The position numbers and the translations under genes were made by a program. Positions 25,199-31,699 of a DNA stretch of 42,231 bases are shown piece by piece (position 1 is the first letter of the stretch; the number at the start of each line of letters is the position of its first letter). Source of the DNA: CAYFSC01 sp964345695 (lineage in GTDB: Bacteria > Bacteroidota > Rhodothermia > Rhodothermales > Salinibacteraceae); the NCBI GenBank assembly GCA_964345695.1, contig CAYFSC010000002.1, forward strand, positions 1-42,231, in the 5' to 3' direction. The notes beneath the pieces were generated by a model. It made no database searches, was not told the DNA's origin, and worked only from the letters and a program-made list of their open reading frames with translations.

Positions 25199-25869
25199 GG
25201 GGAGGCAGTCAACCTGAAACGTGGAGCGGTGACCGGTCGAGAGGTGGGTATGGGCAATCGTCTCAGCATCCTGCATTGCCTCAGCATCCTGCTCGGGCGG
25301 GAACGGCCAAGACGGCAGGTGCGTGCGGGACGAGACCCATGGAACCAGCCAAGACCCACTTCCAATGAAGGGGCACTGGAGACGGGGATCTGACAGTTGC
25401 TGCCGGGCGCGCTCGTAGGTGCAAGGTTCGACGCGTGTGTGGGGCGTTTGCCCACACGTCTCACAAGGAACGCATTGAGAACCATGGGTCTACATCCTTA
25501 CCTTAAATCACCTTCTACAGATCATCGTGCAGAATCCATCCACCGAGGAGATCCGGAAAATCGCATGCGGGATCGGATCCCGTCGATGAAAAGACGCATT
25601 GCACCAACCGGCATGACCTCGCTGCACTTGGCAGAACACCACGTGACAGTGCCACGTGCGCTGGACATCTGTGCATGCAATGGTTTGTCAGAGGCGGAAC
25701 GTCGTCGCGAGGTGCACCTTGCGACGACCTGCGTTCCCCGGACCTTGCATCATGGACCCGGGCCCTTGGATGGACCTGGGCACCTGGAATGACCGACCGA
25801 ACGGTCCACGGTCTTCCGGCGACTCTCTTTCCACCTCCCCGCTTGTTTTCTCTGCAGCATATTGACGGC
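25199..25869. promoter_or_regulatory. Divergent control region between Usp and sensor kinase genes
   Basis: This 671-bp gap has several open frames on both strands, none with recognisable similarity. It holds a 7-bp dyad (GTGTGGG, 7-base loop, CCCACAC) at 25437-25457, a weak promoter-like pair TTGAGA (25475-25480) and TACCTT (25499-25504) with an 18-base spacer, and a CACGTG pair at 25640-25645 and 25653-25658. The long leader before the kinase gene is unexplained. Confidence 0.45.
25437..25457. promoter_or_regulatory. Dyad upstream of a promoter-like sequence
   Basis: GTGTGGG and CCCACAC face each other across a 7-base gap, about 18 bp before the -35-like TTGAGA. The same heptamers occur, in the opposite order, in the long inverted repeat upstream of the response regulator gene. 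A shared regulator is possible but unproven. Confidence 0.35.
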
Positions 25870-27786
25870 ATGCAGGTTCTGTTGTACAGCCCCCACGAAC
25901 GTACCCGCACCCGGGTCTCTGAGGTATTGGAAGACCGCGGTCATGCCGTAATGAGCGTGCCCGACCGGGACGAGGCGTGGACCTTCTTTCAAAACCGGCG
26001 TCCGGCCTTGGTGGTGTTGGAGCCGGAATCCGACGGGCTCGAACTGGGCCGGCGGATGCGCAATGCCCGCGATGAGGTGCTGCTCGTGTTCTTGTGTCGC
26101 GGACCGACCCCCGACCACGTCGATGCCGTGTTTGATGTGGGCGCCGACGACTGCATCCTTCTAACGGGTCAGAACAACCACATCAGCTCGCGCTTCCAGT
26201 TTGTCGAGGAGTATGTGGCGCACCAGCCCTCGCGGATGAATCGACTCGCCAAGGGGTCGAAAGCGTATCAGCAGGCCGTGGTGTCCGAGATTGGGCGCCG
26301 GGCGTTGGCGAACACCGAGCGAGAGGTCCTCGTGGCCTACGCGGCCCGGATGATGGCGCAAGCGCTGCAGGTGCCGTCCTGCAAGGTGTTCACGTATCTG
26401 CCCGACGAAGGGCAGTTTTTGCTGAAGGCAGGGGTGGGATGCGAAGACGGCAACGTCGGGTCGCTCCGCATCGACGCAACTCCTGAGGGACAGGTGGGCC
26501 ACACCCTGCAGTCGGAGGGGCCCGTGCGGGTCGACGATATGACGCGCGAGACGCGGTTCCAGCCCCCGCCGACCGACGCGGACACTGCACGCAGCGGCAT
26601 CAGTGCAGTCATCGCTGGTACGCCCAGTCCGTACGGCGTGCTCACGGCCCATGCCGCCGAGCCCGGATGGTTCAGGACGGACGACGTGTACTTCATGAAG
26701 TCGGTGGCCAACGTGCTGGCCGGAGCCGTGGAGCGCGGGCGCGCCGAGAAGGCCCTTCGGGAGAGCGAGGCGAAGGCGCGCGCAATTCTCGACACGACGG
26801 TCGAGGGCATCATCACCATCGACGCGCGGGGCCGCATCGAATCGTTCAACAACGCGGCTGAGGATATCTTCGGCTACGATGCTGAGGAGGTTAAAGGCGA
26901 GAACGTGAAAATACTCATGCCGTCGCCATACCGGGAGGAGCACGACGGGTACATCCGCAGCTACCACGAAACCGGGCGGCGACGCATCATTGGGATTGGC
27001 CGGGAGGTGACGGGCCAGCGCAAGGACGGATCGACCTTCCCGATGGAGCTTGCCGTGAGCGAGGCGGACTTGGGCGACCGTCAGATCTTCACGGGCATCG
27101 TGCGTGACATCAGTGAACGCCGCAACCTGGAGAAGGAAATCCTGAAGGTCAGCGAACAGGAGCGTCGCCGCATCGGCCAGGACCTGCACGACGGCCTCGG
27201 ACAAATGCTCACGGGCATCGGCCTTCTGGGGCAGAACTTGACGCGTCAGCTCGAGAAGGAGGACCACCAACTCGCCAGCGACGCCGAGGAGATCACCAGC
27301 CTCGTGAAGGAGGCCGACCAGTACGCCCGCGACCTCTCCCGCGGCCTGACGCCCGTCGACCTGGAACCCAGCGGGCTCACCCAGGCGCTGCAACGCTTGG
27401 CCGATAATGCCATCCGCCTGTTCGATGTCGACTGCACCTTCAAGGAGGTGGAGACAGTCCTGGTGCACGACAGCACCACCGCGACGCATCTCTACCGCAT
27501 CGCCCAGGAGGCGGTGAGCAACGCGGTGCGACACGGCAACGCCAACCGGATCATCATTACCCTGGCGGTCGGCGAGAACCAGATCCGGCTCCGCATCCGA
27601 GACGACGGACGGGGGTTTGATCCGGAAGAGGTGGACGGTCCGGGCAAGGGCGTTCACATTATGAACTATCGGGCGCGGATCATCGGCGGCACGCTGGAGA
27701 TCAACAGCGACCTCGGCACGGGAACGGTGGTTACCTGCACGCTCCCGCGCAACATCCCCGCTGAGGTGGAAGCGCCCCCGGCCTAA
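25870..27786 (+). CDS. Sensor histidine kinase: pseudo-receiver, GAF, FixL-like PAS, HisKA_3, HATPase
   Basis: This 638-residue soluble kinase has no membrane segment. Residues 1-115 form a receiver-like domain in which the phosphoacceptor Asp is replaced by Glu51 (VVLEPESDGLEL) and the acidic pair is lost. A GAF domain covers about 145-290. The PAS domain (300-415) closely resembles FixL: LMPSPYREEHDGYIRSY has His358 where FixL has its haem-ligating His, and RRIIGIGREV has Arg378 where FixL has its oxygen-contacting Arg. HisKA_3 follows with the phosphorylated His440 in RRRIGQDLHDGLGQ, then HATPase with the N-box QEAVSNAVRHGNA and DDGRGF. This kinase type pairs with NarL-family regulators, and one is the next gene. 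The start MQVLLYSPH begins the receiver fold; an upstream Met at 25675 adds 65 unsupported residues. Haem binding is inferred. Confidence 0.92.
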   Translation: MQVLLYSPHERTRTRVSEVLEDRGHAVMSVPDRDEAWTFFQNRRPALVVLEPESDGLELGRRMRNARDEVLLVFLCRGPTPDHVDAVFDVGADDCILLTGQNNHISSRFQFVEEYVAHQPSRMNRLAKGSKAYQQAVVSEIGRRALANTEREVLVAYAARMMAQALQVPSCKVFTYLPDEGQFLLKAGVGCEDGNVGSLRIDATPEGQVGHTLQSEGPVRVDDMTRETRFQPPPTDADTARSGISAVIAGTPSPYGVLTAHAAEPGWFRTDDVYFMKSVANVLAGAVERGRAEKALRESEAKARAILDTTVEGIITIDARGRIESFNNAAEDIFGYDAEEVKGENVKILMPSPYREEHDGYIRSYHETGRRRIIGIGREVTGQRKDGSTFPMELAVSEADLGDRQIFTGIVRDISERRNLEKEILKVSEQERRRIGQDLHDGLGQMLTGIGLLGQNLTRQLEKEDHQLASDAEEITSLVKEADQYARDLSRGLTPVDLEPSGLTQALQRLADNAIRLFDVDCTFKEVETVLVHDSTTATHLYRIAQEAVSNAVRHGNANRIIITLAVGENQIRLRIRDDGRGFDPEEVDGPGKGVHIMNYRARIIGGTLEINSDLGTGTVVTCTLPRNIPAEVEAPPA

Positions 27787-27793
27787 CCCCTCC

Positions 27794-27814
27794 CCGTTCG
27801 TGAGGACGGAACGG
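27794..27814 (+). terminator. Hairpin after the sensor kinase gene
   Basis: CCGTTC (27794-27799) and GAACGG (27809-27814) form a perfect 6-bp stem with a 9-base loop, 8 bases past the stop codon. A run of five T lies 13 bases later. It suggests that the kinase and regulator can be transcribed separately. Confidence 0.4.
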
Positions 27815-27875
27815 AAACCGGCGGCGTTTTTGGCCGTCTGCGAAGGGGTGCGCCGGGTCCGATCGGTGTCCGATA

Positions 27876-27924
27876 ATTCCCCACACGGGCGGCCTCCGCG
27901 GGCCCTACAAACCGTGTGGGGAAT
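27876..27924. promoter_or_regulatory. Perfect 13-bp inverted repeat upstream of the response regulator gene
   Basis: ATTCCCCACACGG (27876-27888) and CCGTGTGGGGAAT (27912-27924) are perfect complements separated by 23 bases. The position, after the kinase terminator-like hairpin and before the regulator gene, suits an operator for autoregulation. A structured RNA leader or attenuator is an alternative. Confidence 0.5.
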
Positions 27925-28000
27925 CGGCCGTATCCTACGCTACAGTGCATTTTACAGAGCGTCCGCCCATGTGACCCTGCCGGGGAACGAGCGGCCACGC

Positions 28001-28055
28001 CCTCCACCCGGGGCGGAGCAATTCCGGGGCACCGCCTCGCGCCGGCCCCCGAGCT
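28001..28055 (+). repeat. 55-bp sequence at left edge of the N gap
   Basis: This 55-bp sequence, starting CCTCCACCCGGGGCGGAGCA, is identical to 28156-28210 across the run of N. It is most likely the shared end of two contigs and not a biological duplication. Confidence 0.85.
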
Positions 28056-28155
28056 NNNNNNNNNNNNNNNNNNNNNNNNNNNNNNNNNNNNNNNNNNNNN
28101 NNNNNNNNNNNNNNNNNNNNNNNNNNNNNNNNNNNNNNNNNNNNNNNNNNNNNNN
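28056..28155. other. Assembly gap (100 N)
   Basis: Exactly 100 N, the conventional length for a gap of unknown size. The identical 55-bp flanks suggest that the two contigs overlap. Confidence 0.98.
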
Positions 28156-28210
28156 CCTCCACCCGGGGCGGAGCAATTCCGGGGCACCGCCTCGCGCCGG
28201 CCCCCGAGCT
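28156..28210 (+). repeat. 55-bp sequence at right edge of the N gap
   Basis: Identical, base for base, to 28001-28055. See that entry. Confidence 0.85.
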
Positions 28211-28260
28211 TCAGCCGGCCCCGACGCACACGCCGACTGCCATCGACCTGGTACCGACTT

Positions 28261-28914
28261 ATGAACGACATTATCATCGTAGACGACCACCCGCTGATGC
28301 GCAAGGGGCTGGCGCTTGCCCTTGAGGCCGAGGCAGAGATGAACGTGGCCGAGCAGTTCAGCAGTGCCGAGGAGGCCCTCGGAGAGATCGACCGGATTGA
28401 GCCTGACTTGGCCATCGTCGACATTTCGCTGCCGGGCATGAGCGGCATGGAGATGATCAAGCATATGCAGGCGCGATGGGACGACATCAAGATCCTGGTG
28501 GTCTCCCGGCACGACGAGACGCTCTACGCCGAGCGGGCCATCCGGGCCGGTGCCAAAGGCTACATCATGAAGATGGAGGCCGGAGACGTGATCGTGAAGG
28601 CCGTGCGCCAGGTGCTCGACGGAGGCATCTACGTCAGCGACGAGATCAACGAGCGGCTGCTGCAAAGCATGGCCACCGGCGGCCGCGAGCGCATCATGCA
28701 ATCGCCGCTCGAGGTGCTGAGCGACCGTGAGCTGGAAGTCTTCGAACTGACCGGGCACGGCAACTCGACGCGCGACATTGCCGAGCGGCTGCACCTTTCC
28801 GTCAAGACCATCGAGTCGTACCGTGCCCGCATCAAGAACAAGCTCAACCTCGACTCTGCGACCGAGTTGATGAAGCATGCCGTGCAGTGGGTGGAGAGCG
28901 AAGACGCCACCTGA
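28261..28914 (+). CDS. NarL/FixJ-family response regulator
   Basis: This 217-residue regulator has an intact receiver domain: acidic pair Asp8-Asp9, phosphoacceptor Asp54 in LAIVDISLPGMSGMEM, switch Ser82 and Lys104 in AKGYIMK. It is followed by a LuxR-type HTH near residues 150-210 (LSDRELEVFELTGHGNSTRDIAERLHLS then VKTIESYRARIKNKL). It is the natural partner of the HisKA_3 kinase encoded immediately upstream. The start MNDIIIVDDHP is the first residue of the receiver fold. The gene lies wholly downstream of the scaffold gap and is intact. Probable targets are the flanking Usp genes and its own promoter, where a 13-bp dyad lies; this is inference. Confidence 0.95.
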   Translation: MNDIIIVDDHPLMRKGLALALEAEAEMNVAEQFSSAEEALGEIDRIEPDLAIVDISLPGMSGMEMIKHMQARWDDIKILVVSRHDETLYAERAIRAGAKGYIMKMEAGDVIVKAVRQVLDGGIYVSDEINERLLQSMATGGRERIMQSPLEVLSDRELEVFELTGHGNSTRDIAERLHLSVKTIESYRARIKNKLNLDSATELMKHAVQWVESEDAT

Positions 28915-29030
28915 GTTCGAAAGACGAAGACGTGTGAGCGCCCAGCCCCGGGCCTCCGCCGAAGAGCCCGACCGGCAGCCGGCACGGGCCGTGAAGCTTG
29001 TGCTTTTCTTCCCTGCAATCCCTTGTCTTT

Positions 29031-29960
29031 ATGCTGACGATCGATCGTATCCTGTTTCCAACCGATTTCTCGCCGTGCGCGGAGGACGCCTTTTCCCACG
29101 CGGCCCATCTCGCCCTGCAGTACGAGGCTGAGGTGTACGTCTTCAACGTCGTAACCCCGCAGGAGACCGACACGGCAAACCCGATGGACTTCCTGCCGCT
29201 CCGGACGGATGAGCAAGGGGAGCTCTACGCGGCGGGCTCGACGGTCGACGTAAGAACCCCCGTTCATGAGCGCGGCAGCGTGCACGTCTCGTACGGACAG
29301 ATCGAAAGCGTCTCGCCCGCGGAAGCAATCGTCGAGTACGCCACCGAGCACGAGGTCGATCTCGTTGTGATGGGCACGCACGGCCGGCGCGGCATGGACC
29401 GACTCCTGAGCGGCAGCGTCTCGGAGGAAGTTGTGCGGCAGGCGCCATGTCCGGTGTTCACGGTCCTCGCCGGGGACGAGCAGGAGCCCTCACCGGGCCC
29501 GTACATCGACCGGGTGCTCGCGCCCGTCGACCTGTCGGAGCAGTCTCCGCTCATCGTCGATCACGCCGGCGAGCTGGCCGCCGCCTACGACGCGTCGCTG
29601 GATCTGCTGCACGTCATCGAGCAGGTGGCGTACCCCGATGCGTACGGGGTCGACCCGATGACGATGTCGCTGCCGGAGGTGCAGGAACGAGCCCAAGAGG
29701 CGCTCAGCAGCATGGCGGAGCGCGTCGCCGACGTGGCAGCGGTGCAGACCCACACCTTGGTCGGCTACGCGGCCCACGACATCGTCGATTTTGCGAAAGA
29801 GAACGAGGCCGGTCTCATCGTGATGGCCACGCACGGACGCACCGGGCTGCGGCGCTTTCTCATCGGCAGCGTGGCCGAGAAGGTAATGCGCAAGGCTCCG
29901 TGCCCGGTCTTCACTCTGAAGAGCTTCGGCCAATCCCTCCTGACGAACGAGACCGGATAG
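29031..29960 (+). CDS. Tandem-domain universal stress protein (UspA superfamily)
   Basis: This 309-residue protein has two complete Usp domains. The first ends in MGTHGRRGMDRLLSGSVSEEVV, which fits the ATP-binding pattern G-x2-G-x9-G-S. The second ends in MATHGRTGLRRFLIGSVAEKVM, which fits except that the first Gly is Ala. It therefore probably binds ATP, unlike the degenerate Usp at 24311. It follows the response regulator by 116 bp in the same direction. The start MLTIDRILFPTDFS is standard for the family; a Met 33 bp upstream is less likely. It is likely a cytoplasmic stress or dormancy protein controlled by the adjacent two-component pair. Confidence 0.93.
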   Translation: MLTIDRILFPTDFSPCAEDAFSHAAHLALQYEAEVYVFNVVTPQETDTANPMDFLPLRTDEQGELYAAGSTVDVRTPVHERGSVHVSYGQIESVSPAEAIVEYATEHEVDLVVMGTHGRRGMDRLLSGSVSEEVVRQAPCPVFTVLAGDEQEPSPGPYIDRVLAPVDLSEQSPLIVDHAGELAAAYDASLDLLHVIEQVAYPDAYGVDPMTMSLPEVQERAQEALSSMAERVADVAAVQTHTLVGYAAHDIVDFAKENEAGLIVMATHGRTGLRRFLIGSVAEKVMRKAPCPVFTLKSFGQSLLTNETG

Positions 29961-30043
29961 ATCCGCGCGAATGAAGCGACAGCGGGGAGGACGAGGCGGG
30001 GTGCGTGCGCCGGTTGGTGCGATGCATACCGAGACCAGAGTCT

Positions 30044-30940
30044 TCAGAACACGCGGGCGGCCTCGCGGTGCATCACGGCGTGGAGGTCGGCCGTGGCTTC
30101 GGGCGTTTCGGCGTATCCGCCCGACAGAAGAAGCACCCCCGGCAGATCGTGCGCGTGGATCTGCTCCAGCACGTAGCCGTCGCGCTGATGCAGCCCCGCG
30201 CGGGAGAGGGCCGTGCGTCCGAAGCGGTCGCCGTCCACCACGTCGATGCCGCCGAGGTAGAAGACAAGATCGGGCCGGGCGACATCCAGAACGTCGGGGA
30301 GGTGGCGGGCGAGCACGTCCATGTAGGCGGTGTCGTCCACGGCGTCGTCGAGCTCCACGTCGACGGTCGACGGCGGCTTGTGGAAGGGATAGTTCCGCGC
30401 GCCGTGCATCGAGAACGTGACCACGTGGGGATCATCGGCGAAGAACGCGGCATTGCCGTTGCCCTGGTGCACGTCGAGGTCGATGATGAGCACGCGGCGG
30501 ACCCAGCAGGAGCGCTGCAGCACGCGGATGGCGACGGCCACGTCGTTCAGCACGCAGAACCCTTCGCCGTGGTCCGGAAAGGCGTGGTGCGTGCCGCCGG
30601 CCAGGTTGCCGGCCACGCCGTCCTCTAGCGCCATCAGCGCAGCGTTCAGCGTGCCCTGAACGGCCAGCCGGGAGCGGTAGACCAGCCGCTTCGACCAGGG
30701 AAGTCCCATCCGGCGCTCTTCCCGGCGCGAGAGGGTGCCGCGCGCCAGCTTCGACAGGTAGTCGTTGGTGTGCACGCGCAGCAGATCCGACCACTCGGCC
30801 TGTCGTGGCGCCACCACCTCGGGGTCGGTGAGCAGCCCTTCCTCCAGCAGCCGCCGGTGCAGCGCCGGAAACTTGGCCATCGGAAAGGGATGGCCCTCAG
30901 GAAGAGGAACGTAGTACCCGTCGCTGTAGCTGACGCGCAT
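30044..30940 (-). CDS. Histone deacetylase superfamily hydrolase
   Basis: This 298-residue protein is a bacterial member of the zinc-dependent deacetylase family (HDAC, AcuC, acetylpolyamine amidohydrolase). The catalytic tandem His118-His119 is in GGTHHAFPDHGEGFCVLND. The zinc ligands are Asp156 and His158 in IIDLDVHQGNG and Asp233 in YLGGIDVVDGDRFG. The C-terminal LLLSGGYAE contributes the usual glycine-rich turn and Tyr. Bacterial members deacetylate proteins such as acetyl-CoA synthetase, polyamines or other small amides; the substrate here cannot be told. The start at MRVSYSDGYYVP is preferred, with a second Met four codons upstream (30952). It lies 47 bp after the thioredoxin-like gene on the same strand and is convergent with the Usp gene. 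Confidence 0.92.
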   Translation of the reverse strand: MRVSYSDGYYVPLPEGHPFPMAKFPALHRRLLEEGLLTDPEVVAPRQAEWSDLLRVHTNDYLSKLARGTLSRREERRMGLPWSKRLVYRSRLAVQGTLNAALMALEDGVAGNLAGGTHHAFPDHGEGFCVLNDVAVAIRVLQRSCWVRRVLIIDLDVHQGNGNAAFFADDPHVVTFSMHGARNYPFHKPPSTVDVELDDAVDDTAYMDVLARHLPDVLDVARPDLVFYLGGIDVVDGDRFGRTALSRAGLHQRDGYVLEQIHAHDLPGVLLLSGGYAETPEATADLHAVMHREAARVF

Positions 30941-30987
30941 AGAGGGGAGCAACCAACGATCGCAGCAGGCGAGCCTCGAAGCGACGA

Positions 30988-31515
30988 TTACTTCGCCTGG
31001 CTGGTCATGAACTTCTCAAAGCTCTGCTTCTGGTAGGCGTCGGAGCCTACGTACTGCAGCACCTGCAGAAACGTAGACCGATCGATGAAGCCCGGCAGCG
31101 TGCCGATGGGCGTGCCGTCGGGGCGGAGGAAAACGGTGGTCGGAAATCCACGGGTGCCCAGCGCAGAGGCCAGCTGCGACGAGTTGAGGGTGCGGCCGTC
31201 GATCTTATGCGTGCCTTCCTCGGTGTCCCCGTTGAGACGAGCGTAGGTGAAGTGCTCGTCCAGATACGACTTCACCGCCTCGTTTCCGTACACCTCTTTC
31301 TGCATGCGCTGGCACCACGGACACCACGGCGCATAGACCTCGACCAGGATGGGCGTGTTTTGCGCCGTGGCCGTATCCACGACAGCATTGAGCGACGTCG
31401 GGGGAAGCTCCTGCTGGGCGAGGCTTAGCGCCGGGGCGGCGAAGGCGCTCAGAAGAACGACGAGGGTAAGAACGGCGGCCGGTCGGCGAACCAGAGAACG
31501 CGGGAGGGTGAGCAT
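30988..31515 (-). CDS. Exported thioredoxin-like protein
   Basis: This 175-residue protein starts with a signal peptide (RRPAAVLTLVVLLSAFAAPALSLA, cleavage near QQ). A thioredoxin fold follows with the redox motif Cys65-Pro-Trp-Cys68 in YAPWCPWCQRMQKEVYG. The cis-Pro segment GFPTTVFLRPDGT is present. It belongs to the single-domain periplasmic thioredoxins (thioredoxin_7 or SoxW-like) that reduce disulphides or act in maturation of periplasmic proteins. The start at MLTLPRS is preferred; a Met at 31539 would add eight residues. It is divergent from the DegP-like protease gene, so both envelope-quality functions share a control region. Confidence 0.87.
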   Translation of the reverse strand: MLTLPRSLVRRPAAVLTLVVLLSAFAAPALSLAQQELPPTSLNAVVDTATAQNTPILVEVYAPWCPWCQRMQKEVYGNEAVKSYLDEHFTYARLNGDTEEGTHKIDGRTLNSSQLASALGTRGFPTTVFLRPDGTPIGTLPGFIDRSTFLQVLQYVGSDAYQKQSFEKFMTSQAK

Positions 31516-31614
31516 CCGGAGACAGGACAAGTGAAGCACAATAGAGGCAAATGCTATGGCGAGGGCAGACGTAAAGTTTCCGTCACCCCCGACCAGGAGA
31601 GGACGTGACAGGCC

Positions 31615-31642
31615 CTGAGCGGTGGATCCGCGAGCCGCTCAG
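31615..31642. promoter_or_regulatory. Dyad in the thioredoxin-degP divergent region
   Basis: CTGAGCGG (31615-31622) and CCGCTCAG (31635-31642) are perfect complements across 12 bases, about 60 bp before the protease start. It could be an operator or a leader hairpin. Confidence 0.35.
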
Positions 31643-31699
31643 CACGGACGAAAGAAACAATTCGACCGGTTTAGGGTGCGCTTCATTCCGTTTTGATCC

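Larger units (their letters stand above)
27787..28260. other. Gap between kinase and response regulator genes, including a scaffold join
   Basis: This 474-bp interval contains no gene. It holds a hairpin after the kinase stop, a 13-bp inverted repeat (27876-27924), and 100 N flanked by two identical 55-bp sequences. If the flanks are one and the same sequence, the true gap is about 319 bp. Confidence 0.7.

Noticed and set aside
25397..25910. Short open frames on both strands in the gap before the sensor kinase
   Set aside because: No similarity to known families, no promoter or ribosome-site support, and they overlap each other on opposite strands.
28001..28210. Two identical 55-bp sequences as a CRISPR or mobile-element repeat
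   Set aside because: Only two copies, separated solely by N, with identity ending exactly at the gap; an assembly overlap explains this better.
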